NCBI RefSeq assembly: GCF_018320785.1
Contig: NC_054882.1
Coordinates: 25,052,719 to 25,116,718 of the forward strand
Source of the DNA: Cheilinus undulatus
Lineage: Eukaryota; Chordata; Actinopteri; Labriformes; Labridae
DNA: 64,000 nt
Direction of reading: 5' to 3'
Shown here: piece by piece, positions 37,801 through 47,733 of the stretch
Position numbering within the stretch: position 1 is the stretch's first letter
How the letters are laid out: each line of letters begins with the position of its first letter
Position numbers and translations under genes: made by a program
The notes under the pieces: model-generated
The model's input: the letters and a program-made list of their open reading frames with translations, nothing else
Database searches by the model: none
Told to the model about the DNA's origin: nothing

Positions 37801-39967
37801 TAAAGAAAAATACAACCTACATCACAGCTTTCTATTAATGACTGACAAGACAAATAACCAATCATTGTTAAGCATTTTGGGGTAGCAAATCAGATTTAAG
37901 GATTTGCCCACTGGTCAGCATGAGCGCAGCACTGGGATGCCACTGATGTTAATCATGTGAATTGTCATCTGAATTGGTCGACAAACGCAAAAGCAACAAA
38001 AGCACGCCAACAAATTCTTAACGTCAAAATGTTTGTTTACAGCAGCACCGCCTAGTGCTGAAACTAAGATGTACAATACAATGAAGCATTAGTGTCATGG
38101 CTTACTGCAGGCCATTTTCATCTTATTCTTACAATTTTGCTACAGTCCGATTTAAAATGAACTACCAGCTGGAGATGGCCCATGGGCCGTAGTTTGGACA
38201 CCCCTGCTAAAGAAGCAAAGAACAGAAACACTCAATCATGTCAAAAACAGCACATCAGTGCAGCACTACAGTAAATGCAATCAGTTACTCTGTCCACACC
38301 AAAAAACAACAGTTTCTTTCCGACAGAAAAACAGAAATTAAAAATCAGCTTTAAGTGTAAACCTTCAGCAGCCAAGCTGGATAAAAACTGAAGCTATTTC
38401 CTTAAAAACTCAGTTCCTTTTTAAAGCTTAGACTGTAACTTCCACTTCAAGACTCTCTCTAAAAAAACCTTCAAATAAAAATGTTTCAGCTTACAGAACA
38501 TCCCAGCTGGGAGCAGAACTGCAGTTAGGAAAGCAAATAGTTCAACATCGATACACTTTCTTTTCCACAGAATCATCGAGGGATTTGGTATAATTATGTT
38601 CTGTCGCAGCAAGGCTTCCTAATCAACCTAATGAGCTGAGCACGGTTGTTTCTGAGTGGAAAACTGAGATTTCTGCAGGAGAGAAGCCACCTCTCCTCAT
38701 CCTCAGAGTGTGATGGTTCGTGTTTCATAGCACTGACAAAAACCTGAAGCTTTTGGTGTCAGATATGGGCTGGTAAAAGCCACTACAGGCTGGTCCAGTG
38801 CCAAAGTGCAGTAATATTATAACTCTACTATTCCCCTGTCTCATAAAAGCAGCTCCCGTGGCCAGGATTGTATTCTCATAACAGACAGTATTATTGCTGA
38901 CTAATATTGCTGCTAAAAAGTTGCAAAGGAAATAATAATCCCAGAAAAACATGGGCTGTCAGGACAGTGATACGGTGAAAAAAGTCAAAGGATGCTATTT
39001 CAGGTTCATTTCAGTTAATGACTTGTTGGATCACGGCTCAAAGAGGCCAACTTTTCAATCACTCTGACTTTGTTCTCCTCAATAACACAGAAACACCTGG
39101 ATTAAATTTACAACACCTGCTTAAATTAAAGTTGAGACAAGCTCCTTTTCACCTTGGCTTTACAAGGCTTCATCAGTATTACAATTGTTACCATCATGCC
39201 AATTCATTACATAGAACCATTCATTGGCTTATCCGGTCTCCGTGACGCACTAGCCCCTCGATTCTGCGTTTTATCCCCGGCTCTGACATTGCATGCGTGT
39301 GACATTGACGGATGGATGGAGCAAATGTGCAGCTCACAGTCATGTCTGCATTGTCAGGAAATCTTCTTGTAGGTCAAACAGCTCTAAATCTCTATGAAAA
39401 TGTAGAAATGAGACAGTTCTGTTGATGCTGCAGTCAGGCAAACACAAAGTAGAAGGATTAAGATGAAGTTCAAGGGGTTATGATGCAAAATAAAGGCCAG
39501 GTAAATGGAATTATCTGCCGTTTTATATCCTTTTTGGACCACATATTAAAGCACAAATATGCTGTTTTTACAACTAAAGCATGATTAGCATAAGAAGTCC
39601 TGAAATCTTTTTCAGGAAAAAACAGTGAAAAAGTCCTGTTGCTAAATTAAATAGCTCCTCTGTGATGATTTCTCTGAGGCACACTTGATTCGAATCCTTT
39701 TGAAACTTGCGTGGGATCATGGGAAATAGTATGTGAACCCCTCTGAAAGCTGTCCCATAAATAGATAAAAGTACCACCTGATTGTAAGCAGCCAATCTGA
39801 GCTAATGCTGCCAATAACTGAGCTCATGCTAACACATGCACATCAAAAACACAATTTGGTATTAATGGCGCCTCTAGCATCTCTGATTTACCTTCAGAGA
39901 TGGGGCAGGTCAGGACCTGAGTGCTGTAGGAGCTGAGAGGAGCTACTCGGGCTGAATGCTTCTTCAT
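25103..39967 (-). CDS. SLC35F4: Solute carrier family 35 member F4 (seven coding exons)
   Basis: This is a multi-pass membrane protein of the SLC35 (drug/metabolite transporter) group; the substrate is unproven, and its paralogue SLC35F3 is linked to thiamine transport. The coding exons, 5' to 3', are 39892-39967, 31415-31715, 30690-30909, 30478-30603, 30186-30378, 25883-25972 and 25103-25344. All have GT-AG borders and matching phases, giving 1248 nt and 415 aa. The N-terminus is MKKHSARVAPLS. An acidic linker (about residues 26-50) precedes hydrophobic segments near 58-78, 150-165, 176-190, 200-216, 224-241, 262-280, 296-335 and 346-367. Signature blocks are SSSWVGTTQVVKLTF, APFSILWTLTNYLYLLALKK, WIVLKDRFMGVR, ASTSALYKVLFKMFLGSA and LPEEWD. 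The tail RANGTVSIPLA distinguishes F4 from F3. No frame break was found. Intron 1 (8.2 kb) and intron 5 (4.2 kb) are filled with transposons. Confidence 0.97.
26355..26545 (+). mobile_element. Tc1-like fragment in SLC35F4 intron 5
   Basis: The block CAGACCTGTTGCCACAGGTG and the following TATAAAATCAAGCACCTAGC are shared almost exactly with 57064-57103. The preceding AGAGTATTTGGCCAC resembles a Tc1 end. It is truncated and has no transposase left. Confidence 0.65.
26561..27690 (+). pseudogene. BED zinc-finger repeat remnant, split by a MITE
   Basis: The segments 26571-26653 and 27525-27690 together resemble 58880-59125. Both contain GAACTGAAG.CTATGATAATGG-type sequence, then GGCAGCACCAGGG, and a frame reading MTHEVCKKCYMKIKYC, the Cys-x2-Cys half of a BED finger as found in hAT transposases and ZBED proteins. 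Here an in-frame stop follows at once. An 869-bp TA-flanked MITE (26655-27523) separates the two parts. The flanking hAT ends are not visible. Confidence 0.6.
26655..27523. mobile_element. 869-bp TA-flanked MITE in SLC35F4 intron 5
   Basis: The ends CACTCTAAGAAATGAAAT and ATTTCATTTCTTAGAGTG are perfect inverted repeats of 18 bp, flanked by TA on both sides. The interior is AT-rich with repeated ACTTAA/AAGTTA motifs and has no coding frame. The insertion interrupts the BED-finger repeat, so it is younger than that repeat. Confidence 0.85.
28303..28440. repeat. Degenerate TATCC / ATCAT simple repeat
   Basis: Tandem TATCC units (about 28310-28345) pass into imperfect ATCAT and GTCAT units. This is low-complexity sequence in SLC35F4 intron 5. 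A similar TATTG-rich run occurs near 45540-45610. Confidence 0.7.
28935..29136 (+). repeat. Retroposon 3' end with (CCTTGAA)n tail
   Basis: The sequence AAATTGCCCTTCACAGGGAT followed by AATAAAG and then tandem CCTTGAA units looks like the 3' end and slippage tail of a non-LTR retroposon or its SINE. The family is inferred from the tail structure only. It lies in SLC35F4 intron 5, antisense to the gene. Confidence 0.5.
29140..30178 (+). mobile_element. Tc1-like relic abutting SLC35F4 exon 5
   Basis: Plus-strand sequence carries recognisable Tc1 transposase blocks: ATTCTCTGGTCTGATGAAAA (IL-WSDE block, about 29440-29459), GGCAGCATCATGCTGTGGGG (about 29564-29583) and a broken FQND-type block near 29700-29720. 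The right end GGGGGTCTGAATGCTG lies at about 30163-30178, immediately next to the SLC35F4 exon-5 donor at 30184-30185. Several frame breaks show that it is dead. The left boundary is uncertain. Confidence 0.75.
32304..33281 (-). mobile_element. Tc1-like element in SLC35F4 intron 1
   Basis: The ends TATATGGACCAAAGTATTAG (left) and AATACTTGTGCCCATATA (right) are imperfect inverted repeats. A 205-codon minus-strand frame (33203 down to 32586) holds transposase sequence, including a helix-turn-helix-like STKTVRWELRGM near residue 70 and a DRVW-type block at the KSDERVWVW segment. The catalytic motifs are degraded. It is a non-autonomous remnant. Confidence 0.75.
33520..34240 (+). mobile_element. 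Tc1-like relic in SLC35F4 intron 1
   Basis: The N-terminal half of a transposase is readable: LPRSGRPHKLSDCERRRRVR (about 33706-33765), HQSKLYGRMAKRKPLVKK, then TVKYGGDGIMLWDAS and FQQDNDPKHTEK near 34180-34220. The Tc1-type sequence TAAATATCCACCCCTTTTAA marks the left side. The right end is not clear. Confidence 0.8.
34791..34880. repeat. Compound microsatellite (AGAT)n-(TGAT)n
   Basis: About eleven AGAT units (34791-34834) pass directly into about ten to twelve TGAT units (to about 34880), with one interruption. It lies in SLC35F4 intron 1. Confidence 0.95.
34881..35981. other. SLC35F4 intron 1 sequence, nothing recognised
   Basis: No exon, RNA gene or element end could be supported in this interval. 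Confidence 0.45.
35982..36190 (+). repeat. tRNA-derived SINE in SLC35F4 intron 1
   Basis: The head contains GCTGTGGTTCAGTGGTAGAG (A-box TGGTTCAGTGG) and, about 32 bp later, GGGTTAGATCCCC (degenerate B-box). This is followed by the conserved fish SINE body with GATGTGCCCTTGGGTAAGAC. It is not a functional tRNA, because no cloverleaf arms pair convincingly. Confidence 0.75.
36191..37919. other. SLC35F4 intron 1 sequence, possible retroelement debris
   Basis: A few minus-strand open frames (36265-36588, 36937-37203) have GC content above the background, and one fragment near 36890-36950 reads VHVSLFRLKQV, faintly like the FHVSLLKP motif of Ty3/gypsy integrases. The resemblance is weak. No LTR, primer-binding site or polypurine tract was seen. 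Confidence 0.3.
37920..38212. repeat. hAT-like repeat, right end only
   Basis: It ends in AGTTTGGACACCCCTG, the same terminus as 18848-20582 and 54795-55050, and shares internal motifs with them (GTCAAAATGTTTGTT near 38025, and a CAGCACC.CCTAGTG-type block near 38043). No matching left end was found. Confidence 0.65.
38213..39891. other. SLC35F4 intron 1, proximal part
   Basis: No repeat ends or exons were recognised. Intron sequence close to exon 1 could carry regulatory elements, but none can be named. Confidence 0.4.
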
Positions 39968-40650
39968 CCTCCACTGGGAGCTACAACACACTGTCCTTCC
40001 CTGGGAAGTGAGTGTATATGTGTGTAAGAGTACACGCTCAGCAGCTCCTCCTGCTCACTCCATCCATCCTCACACTCCTGACTCCTCCGCTCCTTCTTCA
40101 CGCTCTTGATTGCCCCCCCTCTTCTCCTCCTCCTCCTCCCCTGTCAACTCTTCAGTCCTCGTCCCAGCACTCCTCCTCCTCTTCCTCGTCCTGACGCTCC
40201 GTTCTTCTCCTGCCCCGCGCTGGTTCTGCCTCTGTCTGTCTGGATGGTGACACAGCTCAGCGGAGATATCTCAGCAAAAGTGCGCTCAAGTGGAGTCTCT
40301 ACTGTTGCACCGTCATGCCGTGATCCGGAGCTGCCACTGTCTCCAAGGGAGACTGAGCTTCAAGTGTGTGTGGCATGGTGCAATCACTCCCCTCATCTCT
40401 TCTCCCTCTCTATCCTCCCCCTCCCCGTCCTCCTCTCTTCTCTCAGTCTCTCTCCCCTCCTCTTCTTTTTGCTCCACAAATCAGCAGCTTTGTTTGGAAG
40501 GTAACCAAGCAGCTCGTGCTAATTATGCTGCGTTTGCTCCTCTCCTCTCTCTCCTGTCTACCTGAACGGGCTCCTCTCACTCCATCCATCCCTCTGTCTC
40601 TTCATCTACACTCGTCCTCTGACTTCCAATGACTCTCCCTGTCTCTCTCT
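39968..40650 (-). promoter_or_regulatory. SLC35F4 5' UTR and promoter region
   Basis: This lies directly upstream of the SLC35F4 start codon. The plus strand is strongly C/T-rich (repeated CTCCTCC and CTCTCTC from about 40060 to 40640), so the sense strand of the gene is GA-rich. That is common in neuronal TATA-less promoters, but no single motif is decisive. The transcription start is not determined. Confidence 0.5.
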
Positions 40651-41514
40651 TCTTGGCACATCTCCTGCTCTTCACTGCTCCTTGAGGGTCGGATTATTTG
40701 TAGAGCTCTCTTTGTAGCTTTCACTGCTGCAACATTTATCAATTGAGCTAGAGACACAACTATAGCAGCGATACAAAAGGTTTCCATCTTCAAAAGATTG
40801 AGGACAAGGGGACAGGATTACAAAGCAGCCTAACAGACACTATACGAATGCTTTTAAAGAAGCGTTCCTGTACTATTAACAGGAACTTTAATGCTGTAAA
40901 TAAACAACAGGGAGGGGTTTAATTTGTCTTTTATATATGTGTAAGCAGTGTTTTACAGCACAATCCTCCCATTGCTTTATTTAAATAGAAATGTAGTTCA
41001 GCTTTTAATAAATCTGTTTGACACAAACCCCCCACAGTGATTTTAGGCATTAAACATATACATAAGAAATCTTGACAACTATGATATTGTTTGCTTCAGT
41101 AGTATAATAAAGAGGCACCACATCAGTGTGATTCAGAATAATCTTCTATAAACTTCTCACAGTAGCTTTAAATCAAGACTGAATCCATAGATTAGAACTT
41201 CCGATCTGTTCAATATTGACTTGCTTTGCTGAGGGTCAGAATGGCCAGGTCCCCCACCTTCACCTGCAACCCAATGCACTCCTTTGCAAGGCCATTCATA
41301 GGGGGGGATAAAGGGGAGAGCTTGCAGGGGCTTAGTCAAAGTTAGGGCCCATGGAGGTCAGCAAAATCATGATGCATTGTTAAGTAAAGCTCTAATAACC
41401 ATATTTCATCTGAAGAATAGCACTCTTATTAAAGCAACAAATACTTGTTATTCGTTTCCACTGTAGCCTTCTTAAAAATGTAAACCCCTTTTCTTAAAAA
41501 CAGAGTTATAATGG
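40651..41514. other. Intergenic, no gene seen
   Basis: No exon, RNA gene or element is supported here. Confidence 0.45.
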
Positions 41515-41907
41515 TTAAGAATGGCAAAAATGGGTGGAAAGGCTGGTGAAATGGGACTTTAATAGTAGCAGAATGGGTTAAAATTGCAAAAATGGCTCAA
41601 CAGAGGCAAAAAGATGGGGGGAATGTTGCAAAAAAGTGGGGAAAGGGGGCAAAATGGACCTATCAACGTTTCAATAATGAAAACACAGTGGAAATTGGCA
41701 GAAATGGGCATTAAATGTGGTGAAATGGGGCTAATAGTTGGTAAACAGAGGCAACAATAAGCAAAAAGTAGCAAAAACGGATTAAAAGTGGCAAAAACAG
41801 GCAGCGAAGGTGGTAAAGATTTGTGATACGCAGTAAATATTAGTAAAAGTGGCAAAAATTGATTAAAAGTGGTAAAAATGGGCAGCAAAATTGGTCCAAA
41901 GGGTCTA
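41515..41907. repeat. Degenerate GGCAAAAATGG repeat field, left part
   Basis: Dozens of imperfect short units of the type GTGGCAAAAATGGG and TTAAAAGTGGCAAAAA occur. The same repeat continues after the Tc1 element at 43514. The two parts were evidently one array before the insertion. Confidence 0.8.
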
Positions 41908-41909
41908 TA

Positions 41910-43511
<1,602 letters not shown>

Positions 43512-43513
43512 TA

Positions 43514-44105
43514 AGTCTTAATAGTGGCAGGAATTGGCAGAAAATGCTATGAATTGTGATTCCGAAAATATTAAAAATTTGTTAAAAGTGATAAAAATGA
43601 ATTAGAAGCGGAAAATGGACCAAAATTGGTGATAAATAAAGAGGTTAAAAGTAGGCAAAAATAAAAAAAGAGGCAAAAATATGAGCACAGTAGCAAAAAG
43701 GGTGTAAAAGTGGCAAAAAAGCCCTAAAAGTAATGAAAGGGGGTTAAAATAGGCAAAAAAAATGGTGTTAAGTGGCAAAAATGGGCAGAAATTGGTCTTA
43801 AATAACAAAAATGAGTTATTAGTTGCCAAATGGTTGCAAATAAGAGCCAAAAAGTGCTGAAAGGGCGTTAAAATGGGCAGAAGTTGTTGTAAAGTGACAG
43901 AAATTGATACAAATTATGCAGAAATGATTGGCAATAGTGGGTTAATAATGGCAAAAAGGGCAACAAAAGTTAAGAAAGGGGGTTCAATTTAGGCAAAATT
44001 GGTGTTATGTAGGAACAATGGACAAAATCTTTGCAAACTGAAGAAAAGTGTCAAATAATTGTTGCAAAAATGGACATGAAAAGTGGTTTAGAAATGGCAC
44101 CAGTA
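43514..44105. repeat. Degenerate GGCAAAAATGG repeat field, right part
   Basis: This continues the imperfect array of GGCAAAAATGG/GTTAAAA units that is interrupted by the Tc1 element. The units are too diverged to count by eye. Confidence 0.8.
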
Positions 44106-44189
44106 AACTGTTATGAATATAAAAAACTGTTAGCCAGGACGCATGCTAACACCAATGCTAGTGATCCAGCAAACATGCAGTGATGTCAA

Positions 44190-44632
44190 TAAATCACAGC
44201 TTGGGAGGACCCAGTCTCTGAGTTTTTCAGGGGCCCAGCAAAATCTGTGGACAGGCCTGCTCCTATGCTAAACCCTGCAGGCAATGGTCCCACAGGGCCT
44301 CCATCTTGTACCTTCAGGCTGTAGCCAACCAGGCCCCATGGAGAGAAGCCTGGCCACCCACCCCCCAGGTCTGACTCAACCTCCAGCTCGCCTGAAGCTA
44401 GAGGTTGCTCCATTCCATTGACGCTATCAGTGCCTTTCATAGCCCTTATGGAAGCATTTCTAGCGAGCCTGGAACTTAGGGTGCACTTTTCAGAATTCAT
44501 TATATAACCCACTTGGCCTTGAAATCCCCCAGGAAGAGCTGCAAAATGTTGCTGGGGAGAGGGATGTGTGGGCTGTCTTTCTTAGTCTGCTGTCAACATG
44601 ACCCAGCTCCAGAAGAAAATGGATGGATAATC
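44190..44632 (+). mobile_element. Retroelement 3'-end fragment
   Basis: The stretch from about 44520 (AATCCCCCAGGAAGAGCTGC, CTGGGGAGAGGGATGTGTGG) to 44632 (GAAAATGGATGGATAA) resembles the widely dispersed fish non-LTR 3' terminus that ends in GGATGGA units. The upstream GC-richer part may belong to the same element. The exact family is not certain. Confidence 0.45.
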
Positions 44633-45270
44633 TTCATTCAGTACAAAAAAAAGGAACAAAATTTGCTGTTGATGCCAGTCTGATTACATATTGATGTTCT
44701 ATCAGACACACTGGTACATGTATTATACAGCTGAAAATGTTTTAATCAATTTAATGACATTAGTATGATCCTTGTGTTTACTCTACAACAGGGCAGTAAC
44801 TGGGCCTCTAACTCTCCAGATCCATCTCATGCATTGGAGTAAGAATAAAGCAGAGGTTAAAGCTTCATCAAGCTTTGATTTTGAGGCCTAAAAGGAGAAA
44901 ACAGTAGCTTGAACCCAAAAGTTATGACTATCCAGAAGGAACTATGATCTCCAGCAAGCATCAAGAGACGAGAGTTACATAAAGGACAACATCAGAAATA
45001 AAAATACCTAAAATCCATGGCTCAGGTGAGAACAAAAATACTCCTACGACACTGAACCAGAGCAGTTTGAACACAGCACAGTACAGTACACCGTCAAGTC
45101 AAATAAACTAATGTACAGTACAATGAGGTTGTCAACAGTAATGAATAATAATAAATAGTAATGAATGTAAAAGACAGTTTTCACAAAAGCCCTAGCTGCT
45201 TGATGCTAAACACCATTAAAACACCAATATCTTGCTGGTTTGACTTTTGTGATACAGATATCCTCTTGTC

Positions 45271-45363
45271 TAGGGCTGACAGCCTCAAGTCGATTGGTCG
45301 ATTAATTGATGATCTGGTGCGATTTTGGTCGACCAAGTTTTACTTTGGTTGACTACAGCCCTA
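45271..45363. mobile_element. 93-bp hAT-type MITE with exact 8-bp target duplication
   Basis: The ends TAGGGCTGACAGC and GACTACAGCCCTA are inverted. The flanking CTCTTGTC is present exactly at 45263-45270 and 45364-45371. An 8-bp duplication is the hallmark of hAT integration. The interior carries GTCGATTGGTCGATT. Confidence 0.92.
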
Positions 45364-45743
45364 CTCTTGTCAGTGTCTAACATTTAAAATTACCTCTGAA
45401 TGAATGTCTCTGCCAATCTGACCCAATGCGTCACTACTTCATGACTCCTCCTGGGGCCACTTATGACATGAGGAAGACTAAGATGAACTGATGCTAATTG
45501 GCCACAGGTGACGGGGCTATAAAATGAGAAGGTATATGTGCCATTGTATTGTGAAGTTATGTATGGCATTGTATTTTATTGTATCTATCATATTGTATTA
45601 TCACATCGTAGTGTGTTGTGCAGTGCTCCTCTCCCGTAGAACATGTAGCACACTCCTGCTGCCACCCACAACAGGTCTGTCCAATCCCACCTTCATCACA
45701 TACAGATTCTCACAATCCATCAGAATAACAGGCAGTGTATTTA

Positions 45744-46115
45744 CACTGCGTTCCACATTATTATGCAAATGACATTTTTCTCTTATTTTCCTAAATATTA
45801 ATGCAAATGACAGAATATTTTTCAAGTCATCAGCTGTAAGAGCATAATTCAAATGTTTTTGAACAAACTTCATAATGATAACCATTATTTTTTTTTAAAT
45901 AAAAACCTCAAAATGCACTGTTCCACATTATTAAGCAGGCCACAGGTTTCAAGCAATATGGGAAAGAAAAAGGATCTCTCTGCTGCTGAAAAGTGTCAAA
46001 TAGTGTAATGCCTTGGACAAGGAATGAAAACATTAGATATTTCATAAAAACTTAAGCATGACCATCGTTCTGTCAAGAAATCTGTGGCTGATTCAGAGCA
46101 CAGACAGGTTTGTGC
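45744..46115 (+). mobile_element. Tc1/mariner-like fragment, 5' part
   Basis: It starts after TA with CACTGCGTTCCACATTATTA, a common fish Tc1/mariner terminus. From 45958 a transposase N-terminus reads MGKKKDLSAAEKCQIV, then stop, CLGQGMKTLDIS, stop, KLKHDHRSVKKSV. Two in-frame stops and truncation near a G-run (about 46117) make it a dead fragment. Confidence 0.8.
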
Positions 46116-46336
46116 GGGGGGGGGGGCAAACTGAAGCAAAAGGTGAACGATTTTTAGATTTTATTGAAAATCTGTATTTGGTATTCATGATTTTTTTATG
46201 GCACCAGTTTCACCGAAATAAACACAGAAGTTTTCTGAGAGGTATCAAGGACAAATGGAGCAACGGTGGTTTGATTTCCATCTTTATTTAAGACCAGCCT
46301 GACCCACTGAGAATTTTCCCATTTCTCCATATTAGC

Positions 46337-47733
46337 CAGGGATGTCAAACTTTATCACAGCAGGGGCTGAATTCTGAATTTGGGTCCACCTTTAGGGCCA
46401 AGAAGGGTTCACATTCAACCATAAACTGTCAACCTCTAACCTTGCAAAGCAGATGGATACACCCATTTCCTTGTTTTCCACTGGCAAATCCATCTTGCAA
46501 AGCTCCCTTCTGAACCGTTTGGGCCCGGTTAGAAAGTGACAGGACCAATCAGCGACAAGGGGCAGTACTTTCAGGCGCAGCAGAGTCGTGATGTAAGCAA
46601 GAGCTGGTGCAGTTATGGAGGAAGAGCTTAGCGTGGATGCTGCTAAAGTGCCAGTTTTATCAGAACTTGGGGACATTTCTTCTTAAAAGAAGAACAAAGA
46701 ACAGCAGTGAGTTGTTTTCTTTTCAAAAACACCAAAAGTCGAGTACTTACATGTCTATAGTCGCTTTGTTTCGTGTTATTCCTGAGTAGCTGCACACGCG
46801 CAGCTTGATAGCGGCTACGTCATGTGTTTTGTTGCTCTGATTGGCCCATAGAGATATGACAGCCAGAACGTTCACCCAATCATACTCCAAGTTTTTTTCA
46901 AAGCCTGTCTTTTTTCAAAAGGGTTTTGAGATTGAAAAGGTCAAAATGATAAGTTTAAAGGTTCAAAATCTAAGATAAAAATGCAAACTTATTAACTCAA
47001 AAGGCTCAAAAATGTCATTTAAAGTCAGAATAATACTTTCAAAGGGCAAATATATGAGATAGAAAGTTGAAATCATGATTCTTAACAGTCAAAATATGAG
47101 ATAAATTCAAAATCATCAGTTCAAAACGTTGAAGCATGAGAAAAACATTTAAATTTTGAGTTTTAAAGGTCAAAACATTACCTAATATTAATTATTTAGA
47201 TCTTCAATTTAAAATGAGGTTCTAAAAGGTAAAATTATGAGATAAAAGTCAAAGTAATAAGCTAAAATAAAAAGGGCAAATATATGAGAAAAAAAATCAT
47301 AATTATGAGTTTAAAAGGTCAAAATATTACTTAAAATCTTAAAATTGAGGATCTAAATGGTCAAAAAGTAAGATAAAAAGTCAAAATTGTGAATTGAAAA
47401 TGTCAATATATGAAATAAAAAGTTAAGACCATAACTTTATGTCATAACTGTGAGATGCAAAATTAAGAATATGAAATGATAACATAAATATATTTTATCA
47501 CATTCCTGACTTTTTAATCTAACTATTTTATCTTTTTCTATTTTTTTATGACTTAACAAGGATATTTTAAATCATCATGGTTAAGTTAAGTTTACATGTT
47601 TAAACTGGAGGAAATCTGCAGACCTCAAACCAGTGGGCCAGTAATAATAAAAATATGATATGATCTGGTTCGGCTGGGTGTAAATGTACCACTGGTAGGA
47701 TTTGGGCCACAGGCCTCGAGTTTGACACCCCTG
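46337..47733. mobile_element. hAT-like element, ends CAGGGATGTCAAACT
   Basis: The left end CAGGGATGTCAAACTTTATC and the right end CGAGTTTGACACCCCTG are inverted. The flanks ATATTAGC and ATAAAAGC match at 6 of 8 bases, as an aged target duplication would. The length is 1397 bp. Inside are a possible captured exon-like segment (about 46500-46790) and a tandem AAAGGTCAAAAT repeat field (46915-47470). No transposase was seen. Confidence 0.75.
46915..47470. repeat. Tandem degenerate AAGGTCAAAATNTGAGATAAA repeats
   Basis: More than ten imperfect units combining GGTCAAAAT, TATGAGATAAAA and AAAGTCAAAAT occur in one orientation, entirely inside the hAT-like element. They look like an element-internal minisatellite. 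Confidence 0.8.

Noticed and set aside
40012-40632. Several plus-strand proline/serine-rich open frames
   Set aside because: They are produced by the C/T-rich strand of the SLC35F4 promoter. Overlapping frames in all phases indicate low complexity, not coding.
44186-44512. 108-codon minus-strand open frame
   Set aside because: It has no recognisable motif and overlaps likely retroelement debris. Its GC-richer composition explains the open frame.
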